Assembly: GCA_016705955.1 (NCBI GenBank)
Contig: JADJKO010000006.1
Location: 248,001-312,000 of the forward strand
Length of the DNA stretch: 64,000 nucleotides
Direction of reading: 5' to 3'
DNA from: Flavobacteriales bacterium
GTDB lineage: Bacteria; Bacteroidota; Bacteroidia; Flavobacteriales_F; PHOS-HE28
Below are positions 1 to 9,000 of this stretch, one piece after another. Position 1 is the stretch's first letter. Each line of letters begins with the position of its first letter. The translations under genes and the position numbers were made by a program. The notes below the pieces were generated by a model, which made no database searches, was not told the origin of the DNA, and saw only the letters and a program-made list of their open reading frames with translations.

Positions 1-657
1 GAAGCCAACTTCAGCGATCACGGCGCGAACCGTCTCGGTGCATCCGCACTGATGCAAGGCTTGGCCGATGGCTACTTCGTGATCCCGTACACCGTGGGCG
101 ATTACCTCGCTGATGACATCCGCACAGGACCGATCGACACGATGCGTCCTGAATTCGATGCCGCCGAGAAGGAACAGAAGGACCGCATCCACCACTTCTT
201 GAACAACAAAGGCACGAAGCCTGTCGATGACTTCCACCGTCGCCTAGGAAAGGTGATGTGGGACAAGTGCGGCATGGCGCGCAACGCTCAAGGTTTGCAG
301 GAAGCGATCGTAGAGATCCGCCGGATCCGCGAAGAGTTCTGGAAGGATGTGCGTGTACCTGGCACGGCGAACGAGTTCAATCAGGAACTGGAGAAAGCAG
401 GGCGAGTAGCGGACTTCATCGAGCTAGGCGAACTGATGTGCATGGACGCCCTGAATCGCAACGAAAGCTGCGGCGGCCACTTCCGGGAGGAATCCCAGGA
501 GTTGGATGGCCCGCAGCAGGGCGAAGCAAAACGCGACGACGAGAACTACGCGTACGTGGCGGCTTGGGAGTGGTTAGGTGAAGCCGGCAAAGCGAATCTG
601 CACAAGGAGCATTTGGAATTCAACGAAGTGAAGCTGACGCAACGCAGCTACAAATAG
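1..657 (+). CDS. sdhA: Succinate dehydrogenase/fumarate reductase flavoprotein subunit, C-terminal part
   Basis: The reading frame is open from the first base, so the gene enters from outside the window and only about 218 residues are seen. The fragment starts with the conserved FAD-domain segment HGANRLGASALMQGLADGYF and runs into the helical C-terminal domain of SdhA/FrdA, ending TQRSYK. This subunit oxidises succinate to fumarate at a covalent FAD on the inner face of the cytoplasmic membrane. The iron-sulfur subunit follows after 69 bases on the same strand, the usual Bacteroidota order (sdhC is expected upstream, outside the window). An internal ATG at 52 is not the start, because the conserved sequence continues upstream of it. 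Confidence 0.95.
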   Translation, partial: EANFSDHGANRLGASALMQGLADGYFVIPYTVGDYLADDIRTGPIDTMRPEFDAAEKEQKDRIHHFLNNKGTKPVDDFHRRLGKVMWDKCGMARNAQGLQEAIVEIRRIREEFWKDVRVPGTANEFNQELEKAGRVADFIELGELMCMDALNRNESCGGHFREESQELDGPQQGEAKRDDENYAYVAAWEWLGEAGKANLHKEHLEFNEVKLTQRSYK

Positions 658-726
658 GCGCACCCACGATCGATCAATGCACCCGTACCGTCGTACCCTC
701 CTGGTCGACATACAATAGCAAGGCAG

Positions 727-1485
727 ATGGGCAACATGAAATTGAACCTGAAGATCTGGAGACAGAACGGCTCGAATGACAAGGGCAGCATCAAGGATTA
801 TCCGGTGAATGACGTCTCCGAGGATATGTCGTTCCTCGAGATGCTCGATGTGCTGAACGACGATCTCGTGCGCAAGGGAGAGGACCCGATCGCGTTCGAT
901 CACGATTGCCGCGAAGGCATCTGCGGCATGTGCAGCCTCTTCATCAACGGTGAACCGCACGGCCCGGGCCGGGGCATCACCACCTGCCAATTGCACATGC
1001 GCATGTTCAAGGATGGGGACACGATCCATGTGGAGCCATGGCGGAGCGCGGCCTTCCCGGTGATCAAGGACCTCGCCACCAACCGTAGTGCCCTCGATCG
1101 CATCCAAGCCGCCGGTGGTTTCGTGAGCGTGAACACCAGCGGGAATCTTGTGGATGGCAATGCCTTGCCCATCCCGAAGGACGATGCCGATACGGCCTTC
1201 GATGCCGCCACCTGCATCGGTTGCGGTGCGTGCGTGGCCACCTGTCCGAACGGATCCGCCATGTTGTTCACCGCAGCGAAAGTCTCGCAGCTCTCCTTGC
1301 TACCGCAAGGCAAACCCGAGCGCAAGCGCCGTGCGCTGGCCATGGTGGAGCAGATGGACAAGGAGGGCTTTGGCAACTGCAGCAACACCGGTGCGTGTGA
1401 GGTGGAGTGCCCCAAGGGCATCAGCATCTCGCATATCGCTCGCCTGCACCGCGAGTACCTGGTGGCGACGGTGACGAAGGAGTAA
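727..1485 (+). CDS. sdhB: Succinate dehydrogenase/fumarate reductase iron-sulfur subunit
   Basis: A 252-residue protein carrying electrons from the SdhA flavin to the membrane quinone subunit. All three cluster sites are visible: the 2Fe-2S ligands C61, C66 and C69 (CREGICGMC) with C87, a ferredoxin motif CIGCGACVATCP with C163, C166, C169 and C173, and C218, C224 and C228 in CSNTGACEVECPKG. Length and layout match the SdhB type used with a single di-haem membrane subunit in Bacteroidota. The ATG at 727 was chosen; a second ATG four codons on (MKLNLKIW) is almost as good. It forms an operon with sdhA. Confidence 0.96.
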   Translation: MGNMKLNLKIWRQNGSNDKGSIKDYPVNDVSEDMSFLEMLDVLNDDLVRKGEDPIAFDHDCREGICGMCSLFINGEPHGPGRGITTCQLHMRMFKDGDTIHVEPWRSAAFPVIKDLATNRSALDRIQAAGGFVSVNTSGNLVDGNALPIPKDDADTAFDAATCIGCGACVATCPNGSAMLFTAAKVSQLSLLPQGKPERKRRALAMVEQMDKEGFGNCSNTGACEVECPKGISISHIARLHREYLVATVTKE

Positions 1486-1583
1486 GCGAAACGCCGCAGC
1501 CTTGAACATGAGAATATGATCAGGGCTGAATTCGCCGAAACGTACAGTATTCTTCCTTTCTTCGGGGCTCAAACCCCAATGCC

Positions 1584-2806
1584 ATGCGCTTCAAAGCTGC
1601 GTTTTTCTCTGCTCTTTTCGTCGCCTTCGCAAATGCTCAGGTGCCCAACTACGTTCCGACCAACGGCATGTTGGCCTGGTGGCCTTTCAACGGAAACGCG
1701 AATGATGTGAGTGGCAATGGAAACAATGGCATTTCGAACAACGCAGTACTCACCGTGGACCGGTTCGGCGATCCCAACAGTGCATACAACTTCAATGGGA
1801 TCGACCAGCTCATCACCGGGAACATAGACGCCATATCGAACACGTCCGAAACAACTGTTACTGCATGGATGCGATATACCGGGAATGCGGGAGGACAACC
1901 GTATGACACATACTTCCAGTTTGGCACCTATGGCTCTCACACGTTGGCGTATGCGTGGAACTACGGTGCATTACAGTTCGATCTGTACTCGCATTGCATT
2001 CAGGGTACGCAATACTATCCACCCAGTAACATCAATGGCAGCTGGCATTTCGTCGCCGTCGTCGATTCTGAAACGGAGACTCGTGTCTATGTGGATGGAA
2101 CGCTACTGAGTTTGTTGCCAGGAGGTCCAACCGGGAATTGCTATCAAGGCACGTCCACGTTTAGTATTGGTTCGGTCAATTCTGCCACGGACAATCAATG
2201 GGTCACCGGCGACTTGGACGATATCGGTTTTTGGAACCGTGCGCTCACCCAGGCCGAGGTTGAGGCCTTGTACAGTGCTGCTGTCACTCTACCATGTGTG
2301 TCTGCAGAAGCCGTGAGCTTGTCCGGACTGAATGCCGGCTACCAAACAACAGATGCACCAAGTTCATTGATGGGCACACCGGATGGTGGTCTATTCTTCG
2401 GGCCAGGAGTGTCCGGGGCCATCTTCGATCCCGCTGTTGCAGGCCCGGGCTCGCACACCGTTGTGTACACCCATGTTGACGCAGACGGCTGTGTGAACTC
2501 AATAGGTCTTTGCACGACGGTGTCCCTTGGAATCGGCATCAATGATCCCGATAACGTAGGCTTGAGTGGAGTGCGCGTGTACCCGAACCCCACTGAGGGG
2601 GTCTTTACACTGGAATTGGAACTTCATGGTCTCGTCTCCCTCACGGTCCACGATGGTAAGGGAAGGCAAGTGTTGAACCAGACCTTCATGGCGCAAGGCG
2701 CAAAGTCAACAAGAATCATTGACCTTTCACGAGAGGCGGCGGGGGCATATGCGATGTGCTCAGCACGCCAGAAGGTTCGAATCGCCAGCAATTGGTCAAA
2801 CACTAA
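1584..2806 (+). CDS. Secreted LamG-domain protein with T9SS type A sorting domain (frameshifted)
   Basis: A signal peptide (MRFKAAFFSALFVAFANA) is followed by a LamG/concanavalin-like sugar-binding domain at about residues 28-230 (GMLAWWPFNGNANDVSGNG), an Ig-like stretch at about 240-310, and a T9SS type A C-terminal domain that begins VYPNPTEGVFTLEL. As written, the frame runs on to 2831 and ends in an atypical tail overlapping the next gene. Shifting by one base near 2753 (gcgatg read as gcg-gat) gives the expected ending DVLSTPEGSNRQQLVKH and a stop at 2804-2806, three bases before the next start. The gene therefore very probably encodes 407 residues and has lost one G. It would be exported and fixed to the surface or released; its ligand is unknown. 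Confidence 0.82.
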
Positions 2807-2809
2807 ACG

Positions 2810-3247
2810 ATGGCAACCCCAAAACAACTAGGCCCCGAGGGATACCTTAAGGGGTTGCTTGATGAATTGTTATCCGGTCGCGTGGATTGGTCGGAGCCGA
2901 AGCCGCCATTTGAATTGGGTGGTCATCGCATCATTCCGGATGGTCGTTTCGGCAAGGAATGGGTAGTTGAACTGGAAGCGCGGACGTTGAAGCAGGTTCG
3001 AGGTGCGCTGGTGGATCTCACGATCAGTGATCGTCCAAAGAAGTTGCTCGTTGTATTGTTCAAGCCAACGGATTCGATGAGCGCGTCAAGCGTCGAGCAG
3101 CACTTGAACGAGGTTGTTGAACGAATGAAGGGTCCGAAGCGGACTTGGTGCATCATCGCGTTGACCAAAGAAGGGAGCCGGGAAAAGCACCTTGAGAGCA
3201 TCAAGAAGGCGTTGCTGCCTCATGGGCTTGTAGTTGCCAAGAGCTAA
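2810..3247 (+). CDS. Uncharacterised protein, 145 residues
   Basis: I do not recognise this family. It has no signal peptide or membrane segment. The middle (EWVVELEARTLKQVRGALVD, then a hydrophobic strand KKLLVVLF) alternates charged helix and buried strand in a way loosely like restriction-endonuclease-fold proteins, but I cannot assign catalytic residues, so this is only a hint. The ATG at 2810 lies three bases after the frame-corrected stop of the LamG gene, suggesting co-transcription. It belongs to the accessory patch between sdhB and the aminotransferase gene, next to a PIN-domain toxin-like pair. Confidence 0.7.
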   Translation: MATPKQLGPEGYLKGLLDELLSGRVDWSEPKPPFELGGHRIIPDGRFGKEWVVELEARTLKQVRGALVDLTISDRPKKLLVVLFKPTDSMSASSVEQHLNEVVERMKGPKRTWCIIALTKEGSREKHLESIKKALLPHGLVVAKS

Positions 3248-3293
3248 GGGGGATGAACTGACAATGTAGTTTCTACCTGTTGCGGAGATAGGG

Positions 3294-3386
3294 AGCACAC
3301 TCCCCCACGTCGGCACCACCATCTTCACGGTGATGAGTATGCTGTTCAGCGGAGCACAGGAACCCGGCGCCAACAACCTGAGCCAG
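3294..3386 (+). pseudogene. Diverged copy of the first part of the downstream aminotransferase gene
   Basis: These 93 bases align with 4111-4194, codons 11-38 of the intact aminotransferase. Both contain ggcaccaccatcttcacggt and both end in ctgagccag. Translated in the matching frame the copy reads STLPHVGTTIFTVMS... NNLSQ against SKLPRAGTTIFTVMS... INLSQ, with three extra codons in the middle. It has no start codon of its own and breaks off just before the PIN gene. The nucleotide differences show it is not a fresh duplication: it looks like a remnant of a diverged allele left when the PIN pair was inserted. Confidence 0.8.
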
Positions 3387-3402
3387 CGCGCTACATTTGA
3401 AC

Positions 3403-3858
3403 ATGCGCCTCTACTTGGACACCTCGGTCTTCGGCGGCTACTTCGAGCCTGAGTTCGAGAAGTGGACCAAGCGCATGTTCGAGACCATCATCGAACGAGG
3501 CGATACCATTCTTGTCTCCACCATTGTCTTGGCCGAATTGGAGAACGCGCCACCGCGCGTGAGAGACCTCTTCGTGCGTGAAGTAGCGCGGAGGATGGAA
3601 ATGATCGAGCGCAGTACTGAAGCGATCGCCTTGGCTGAGCGTTATGTGGTGGAGAAGGTGATCGGTCGCAGCAGCATGGCCGATTGCCAGCATATCGCCA
3701 TTGCCACACTCGCCAATGCCGACGCCTTGGTAAGCTGGAACTTCAAGCACATCGTGAACGTGCCGAGGATCCGTGGCTACAACTCCGTCAACATGCGGAT
3801 GGGGCACAGGCTGTTGGAGATCCGTACGCCCTTTGAACTCATGAGCCATGGCGAATAG
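3403..3858 (+). CDS. PIN-domain protein, probable toxin ribonuclease
   Basis: A 151-residue PIN-fold protein beginning MRLYLDTSVFGGYF, the classic first strand with acidic residue D6. Further metal-binding acids are E45 (IVLAELE) and D94 (SSMADCQHIA); the fourth position is N113 in SWNFKHIVN, where many PIN proteins have D. PIN toxins cut RNA using Mg2+ and are usually held in check by a small partner. Here a 78-residue protein overlaps the stop codon. A TTG two codons upstream could also start translation, but the ATG places the conserved aspartate at the usual distance from the N terminus. The gene sits between a broken and an intact copy of the aminotransferase 5' end. Confidence 0.82.
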   Translation: MRLYLDTSVFGGYFEPEFEKWTKRMFETIIERGDTILVSTIVLAELENAPPRVRDLFVREVARRMEMIERSTEAIALAERYVVEKVIGRSSMADCQHIAIATLANADALVSWNFKHIVNVPRIRGYNSVNMRMGHRLLEIRTPFELMSHGE

Positions 3859-4084
3859 AACGAAACCCTTCCCGGTCCTTGCCGAACTGCGCGCCATCCG
3901 GGATCGCATGAGCAAGGCATTGAACACGATGACGCCAGCGGAACAAGAAGCCTTTCTGGAAAGGGGCTCTGCCTGGTTCCGCAAGGCATTGCCTGCGCGC
4001 CGAACGGTTGGATCAAAGAAGCCTCCAGGTGTAGCAAAGAAGTCGCCCGCCAAGCGCCGCTCAACGACCAAGCAGCGCGCATGA
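3848..4084 (+). CDS. Small basic protein overlapping the PIN gene, possible antitoxin
   Basis: A 78-residue protein whose ATG lies inside the last codons of the PIN gene (11-base overlap), so the two are probably translationally coupled. The N-terminal half (ELRAIRDRMSKALNTMTPAE) is helical, and the C-terminal third is very rich in Lys, Arg and Ala (KKPPGVAKKSPAKRRSTTK), consistent with binding nucleic acid or a charged surface. The position suggests the partner of the PIN protein, but toxin-first order and the lack of a recognised antitoxin domain leave this as inference. Its stop overlaps the aminotransferase start (4081). Confidence 0.65.
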   Translation: MANRTKPFPVLAELRAIRDRMSKALNTMTPAEQEAFLERGSAWFRKALPARRTVGSKKPPGVAKKSPAKRRSTTKQRA

Positions 4085-5241
4085 TCCGTACCGCCCTCGC
4101 CCGGCCGACCAGCAAACTCCCCCGCGCCGGCACCACCATCTTCACGGTGATGAGCAAGTTGGCACAGGAGTGCGGCGCCATCAATCTGAGCCAGGGTTTC
4201 CCGGACTTCCCGATCGACCCCAAACTGAGCGACTTGGTGAACGCGGCCATGAAGGCCGGTCACAACCAATACGCGCCGATGCCGGGTCTTCCTGCTCTGC
4301 GTGAGGCGATCGCAAGTAAAGTGGAACGACTCTACGGCTTCAACTATGATCCGGACACCGAGGTAACTGTGACGGCTGGCGGAACGCAGGCCATCTTCAC
4401 TGCGCTCGGAGCCGTGGTTCAGTCGGGTGATGAAGTGATCATCGTCGATCCCGCGTACGATTGCTATGCACCGACGGTGGAACTCTTCGGCGGCGTACCG
4501 GTGCATGTGCGCCTTGGCAACGACATGAAGTTCGATACGGACGCGGTGAAGGCGGCGATCAACCCGCGCACACGCATGCTCATGATCAACACGCCACACA
4601 ATCCGGCGGGGACTATCCTTCGCGATGCGGACATGCGGCGGATCGCCGAAATGCTGCGCGGCACCGACATCATCCTGTTGAGCGATGAGGTGTACGAGCA
4701 CCTTGTCTTCGATGGCGAGCGGCACGCCTCGGCGATCAACTATCCGGAATTGCGCGAACGTGCTTTTGTGATCTTCAGTTTCGGCAAGGTCTTCCACGCC
4801 ACCGGTTGGAAGATGGGCTACGCGCTTGCGCCGAAGGAGCTCATGGCCGAGTTCCGCAAAGTGCATCAGTTCAACGTGTTCAGCGTGAACACGCCGATCC
4901 AGCACGCACTGGCAGCGTACATGAGGGAACCGACGAACTACGAGGACGTACCGGCGTTCTACCAAGCCAAGCGCGATCGGTTCGCGGCTGGCATGATGAA
5001 CTCGCGTTTCAACCTGTTGCTCTGCGAGGGTTCCTATTTCCAAACCGCGGATTACAGCGCCATCAGCAACGAAGGTGATCTCGACTTCGCCACACGCGTG
5101 ACGAAGGAGTTCGGCGTGGCCACGATCCCGCTTTCACCCTTCTACAAGGATCCGCCAACGGATCTGCGTTTGTTGCGCTTCTGCTTCGCGAAGCAGGACG
5201 CTACCTTGGATGCGGCCATCGAGAAGCTATGTCGGATCTAA
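4081..5241 (+). CDS. Methionine/glutamine-type PLP aminotransferase (class I/II)
   Basis: A 386-residue fold-type I aminotransferase close to YbdL and kynurenine/glutamine transaminase K. Visible marks: NLSQGFPDFP near residue 35, NQYAPMPG (Y64), NTPHNPAG with N174, SDEVYEH with D202, and the PLP lysine K236 in SFGKVFHATGWKMGY. Such enzymes transaminate methionine or glutamine with keto acids, including the keto acid of the methionine salvage route. The next gene, an omega-amidase, overlaps it by 13 bases; the pair is a known functional couple because the amidase removes the omega-keto acid amide and pulls the transamination forward. The start overlaps the preceding small gene, and a diverged copy of the gene head lies 0.8 kb upstream. 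Confidence 0.92.
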   Translation: MIRTALARPTSKLPRAGTTIFTVMSKLAQECGAINLSQGFPDFPIDPKLSDLVNAAMKAGHNQYAPMPGLPALREAIASKVERLYGFNYDPDTEVTVTAGGTQAIFTALGAVVQSGDEVIIVDPAYDCYAPTVELFGGVPVHVRLGNDMKFDTDAVKAAINPRTRMLMINTPHNPAGTILRDADMRRIAEMLRGTDIILLSDEVYEHLVFDGERHASAINYPELRERAFVIFSFGKVFHATGWKMGYALAPKELMAEFRKVHQFNVFSVNTPIQHALAAYMREPTNYEDVPAFYQAKRDRFAAGMMNSRFNLLLCEGSYFQTADYSAISNEGDLDFATRVTKEFGVATIPLSPFYKDPPTDLRLLRFCFAKQDATLDAAIEKLCRI

Positions 5242-6008
5242 GAGTGACCCTTGTACAGAGCATGCTCCATTGGGAGGATGCCGTCGCGAACCGTGCGATG
5301 TTCGAAGAGAAGATCGTCGGCTTGAAAGGCTCGACCGATCTCATCGTGCTTCCGGAGATGTTCACCACGGGCTTCAGCATGCGCAGTGCGGAGCTGGCCG
5401 AGACGATGGATGGCGCTACCGTTGCGTGGATGCGTGAGCAAGCGAGAACGGTGAACGCTGCGATCTATGGAAGTGCGATCATCACAGAAGGGGGAAAGCA
5501 GTTCAACCGTGGGCTCTTCGTCAAACCGGATGGCAAGGTCACGATCTACGACAAGCGCCACCTCTTCCGCTTTGCCAACGAAACGGATCATTACAGTCCG
5601 GGCAAGGATCGCGTGGTAGTGGAATGGCGCGGATGGCGTCTCTTGTTGCAGGTGTGCTTCGATCTGCGTTTCCCGGTATTCAGCCGTAACCGTGGCGACT
5701 ACGATGCGATCCTATACGTGGCGAACTGGCCGGAAGCGCGGCGCTTTCCGTGGAGCCAACTGTTGATCGCACGTGCCATCGAGAACCAGTGCTACGTGGC
5801 CGGGGTGAACCGCGTGGGCATGGACGGCAAGGGCATCCACTACAGCGGCGACTCGGTAATGATCGATCCGCGCGGCGCGGTGATCGGAGAGGTGGAACCA
5901 TCGCAAGAAGGTGTTGCGAAGACCATCTTCGGTCGGGAAGCGTTGGACGACTTTCGTGAGAAATTCCCGGCGGGAATGGAAGCGGACAACTTCGATCCGC
6001 GCTTCTAG
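5229..6008 (+). CDS. Nitrilase-family omega-amidase (YafV/Nit2-like)
   Basis: A 259-residue carbon-nitrogen hydrolase. The catalytic triad is visible: E43 in LPEMFTTGFSM, K109 in YDKRHLFR and the nucleophile C143 in LLLQVCFDLRFPVF. The TTGFSM and KRHLF variants are those of YafV-type omega-amidases, which hydrolyse alpha-ketoglutaramate and alpha-ketosuccinamate. Overlap with the upstream aminotransferase gene supports this: the transaminase produces the amide and this enzyme converts it to alpha-ketoglutarate plus ammonia. The stop codon overlaps the stop of the converging gene on the other strand (6005-6008). Confidence 0.92.
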   Translation: MSDLRVTLVQSMLHWEDAVANRAMFEEKIVGLKGSTDLIVLPEMFTTGFSMRSAELAETMDGATVAWMREQARTVNAAIYGSAIITEGGKQFNRGLFVKPDGKVTIYDKRHLFRFANETDHYSPGKDRVVVEWRGWRLLLQVCFDLRFPVFSRNRGDYDAILYVANWPEARRFPWSQLLIARAIENQCYVAGVNRVGMDGKGIHYSGDSVMIDPRGAVIGEVEPSQEGVAKTIFGREALDDFREKFPAGMEADNFDPRF

Positions 6009-9000
6009 CGCAGCACTTGCACGTTGCCCATCTGGCGCTGTTCGAATCCAGTGCCGCCGTCCTTGTCGGTGAAGAAGGTGTAGGTCATGTGCCAGACGTA
6101 CATATCGTTCTTCACGAATTCACCTCGATAGGTGCCATCCCATCCGCTTTCGAGATCCCGGGTCTCGAAGAGCATTTCGCCCCATCGATCGAAGACCATC
6201 AAGTGAACACTTGCGATGCTCTTGCCCACGGGCATGAAGTAGTCATTCACACCGTCGCCGTTCGGGGTGAAGGTGTTCGGAATGAAGATAGTGGCCGGAC
6301 AATGTTCGATCACACGCGCTGAATCCATCCCCGAACAATCGTAGGCGTTCATGATGTGGACATAGTACCAGCCATACGCGCCTGCCATGATCATTGGTGT
6401 GCTCTCGCCTGTGCTCCAATCGAAGCGCGCACCGGGATTCCCGGCGTCGATCACCACATAGCGAGGGTCATCATCGAGGCAGGCGTGGAATTCACGAACG
6501 GCCATCCGCTGAGGCGAAGGGTTGAAATGCACACTGATCGCATCGTTGCGTGAACAGTACCCATTGTTCACATTCACGGAGTAGATCCCGGATCGCTGAA
6601 CGGCGATCGTGCGGCTTGTTGATCCGTTGCTCCACGCATAGGTCGATCCTTGGTTGCCTGCATCCAGGACCAGATGTTGTCCTTCGCACAGGATCGTGTC
6701 CGCCCCGAGGAACACCGTCGGTGGTGGGATGAAGAGCACATCGGAGTCGAAGGTGGCTGCGCAACCAGTGCTGTTGGTCACCGTGACACTGTATGTAGCA
6801 CTTGTGGACACGGAGATGGATTGACCGGTCGCACTGGTGCTCCACAGGTAGGTGCTGCCGACGTTACCTGCATCGAGGGTCACAGATCCTCCGATGCATT
6901 GCGTACTGTTTGCCAGTACGTCGCCAGGGGCGTTGTTCACCGAGATGCTGATCGCATCCGTGGCCGAGCAGGATGCGTTGCTAACGGTCACACTATAAGT
7001 TCCACTTGCACTGGCCGGGATGGATTGCGTTGTTGCGCCAGTGGACCACAGGTGCGAGGCACCTGGTGTTCCGGCATCGAGCAGAATGCTCTGACCTTGG
7101 CAGATGCTCGTGTCGTTCCCGAGGGAAACCGTAACGACCGGAGCGAGGGTCACGATCGCATCGAAGGTCGCGCTGCATTGCTGTGGCGTGGTCACGGTAA
7201 CACTGTACGTGCCGCTTGCACTCGGAGTGATGCTTTGCGTGGTCGCGCCGCCGTTCCACAGGAAAGTACTTCCCGTGTTGCCGGCGTTCAACATCGGCGG
7301 TGAACTGATGCAAGCGCTCACATCCTGCAGGACATCAACAGGCATGGCGTTGAACTGGATGTTCATCGCATCACTCGCACTGCAATTGTTCGCATTGGTC
7401 ACCGTCACGGAATAGGTTCCGCTGGTCGTGGCGTTGATCGTCTGTGTTGCAGCGTTCGTATTCCAGAGGAAGGTGCTGCCCGCATTCCCCGCGTTCAGGA
7501 GTTGGCTCGACACTCCGCATAGGAAAAGATCAGGCCCGAGGTTGACAACGGGCAATGGGTTCAACGTCACGTTGAAGGTGCTGATGGCCTGGCATCCTTG
7601 TGCGTCGGTGATGGTCACGGTATGCGGGCCACTCGTCACGGGTACGATGCTTGGCGTCACTGCGCCGGTGCTCCACGAATAGCTTACGCCCGTGGCAGGA
7701 GCGTTGAGCACCGGAGCCGCGTTCGCGCAGGCGACCACGTTCTGTGCAGTAGTCACATTCGTGAATGCACTTGTTACGATGATCTGATCGGTGGCTGAAC
7801 AGCCGAACGGATCCACCACGGTCACCGTGTACGTCGCGGTGCTGTTCACCATGATCGTGGGCGATTGGATGTTCGATGCATTCAGGTTCGCAGCAGGCGT
7901 CCAACTATAGATGGCGTTGGGAACATTGTGCTGCACAGTGAGTTGATGACCGAGTGTCGAGCACAGTGTGACATCGGCACCGGCATCCGCGGTCAGACCG
8001 GTATTCACGGTAATGATGATGCTCGCGCTCATGGAGCAACCCGTCGCGGTGTGCGTGACCGTGCATGTGTAGGTGGTGGTCTGGGTCGGTGTTGCCATCG
8101 GTGCCGCGATGTTGGAGAAGTTCAAACCTGCACCCGACCATGCGTACGTAAGACCACTGCCACCATTCACGACCGCGTTGAGTTGTGTATTCTGCCCTGG
8201 ACAAAGCGTCGTGGCCGCCGCCGTAACATTCAACGAGAAGAGTTGGCCAACGGTGATGGTGGTCGAACCTGACGCCGCACATCCGACATCATTCACCGCG
8301 TTCACCGTGTAGGTAGTGGTCTGGGTCGGTGTGGCTACTGGGTTGGCGATATCCGTCGCACTCAACGTACCGTTGTTCGGCGTCCATGCATAGATGATCC
8401 CGGTACCGGAGCTGGGCGTGGCATTGAGCTGCAAACCCGAGTTGGAGCAGAGGGTCGTGTTCGGCGTTACGTTGAGGCTGAATGCAGGTGCAATGGTGAT
8501 GTACACCGAATCGCGATAGACACAACCTGCTGAAGGATCCGTTGCACTGAGCACGTACCAGCCACTGGCCGCTGGTGTTGCGATCGGCTGGTAGCTGTTG
8601 GGGTTATTGAGCGTGGAACCTTGCGACCAGGAATAGGAAGCGAAGGTGTCGTCCCAGCGCGTCAGGGTGAAGGCATCAATGGACCAATTGTCCTGGCCTG
8701 TTCCGGAATTCGCCAACTGGCGAATGCGGAACATGGTATTCGCGGTCTGCGCAACAGGAGGGATCACCAGATCCACCAAGGTGAAGGAAGGATATGAATC
8801 CTCGTTAAGCGTGGCTAGGCCGGACCAATTGATCCCGTTGTTGGTGGAGTACTCCACGATCACATCCTCTCCTGCTTCGGCATCGTCACAAGGAGCCGAC
8901 CCCGTGGCGATCTTCAGCTGGAAACGGATGAAGCCGCCTCCGACCGTGTTGTACGCCAAGGTCTGCGCTGCGCGGATCCCGTTCCCATTGAAGTAGAGTG

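Noticed and set aside
3391..5043. Long minus-strand open frame (550 codons) opposite the PIN pair and aminotransferase
   Set aside because: It crosses three real plus-strand genes with clear motifs and has the composition of an antisense shadow in GC-rich DNA.
6040..6060. tRNA-like ttcgaatcc word
   Set aside because: It lies in the coding region of the giant minus-strand protein and no cloverleaf stems can be formed around it.
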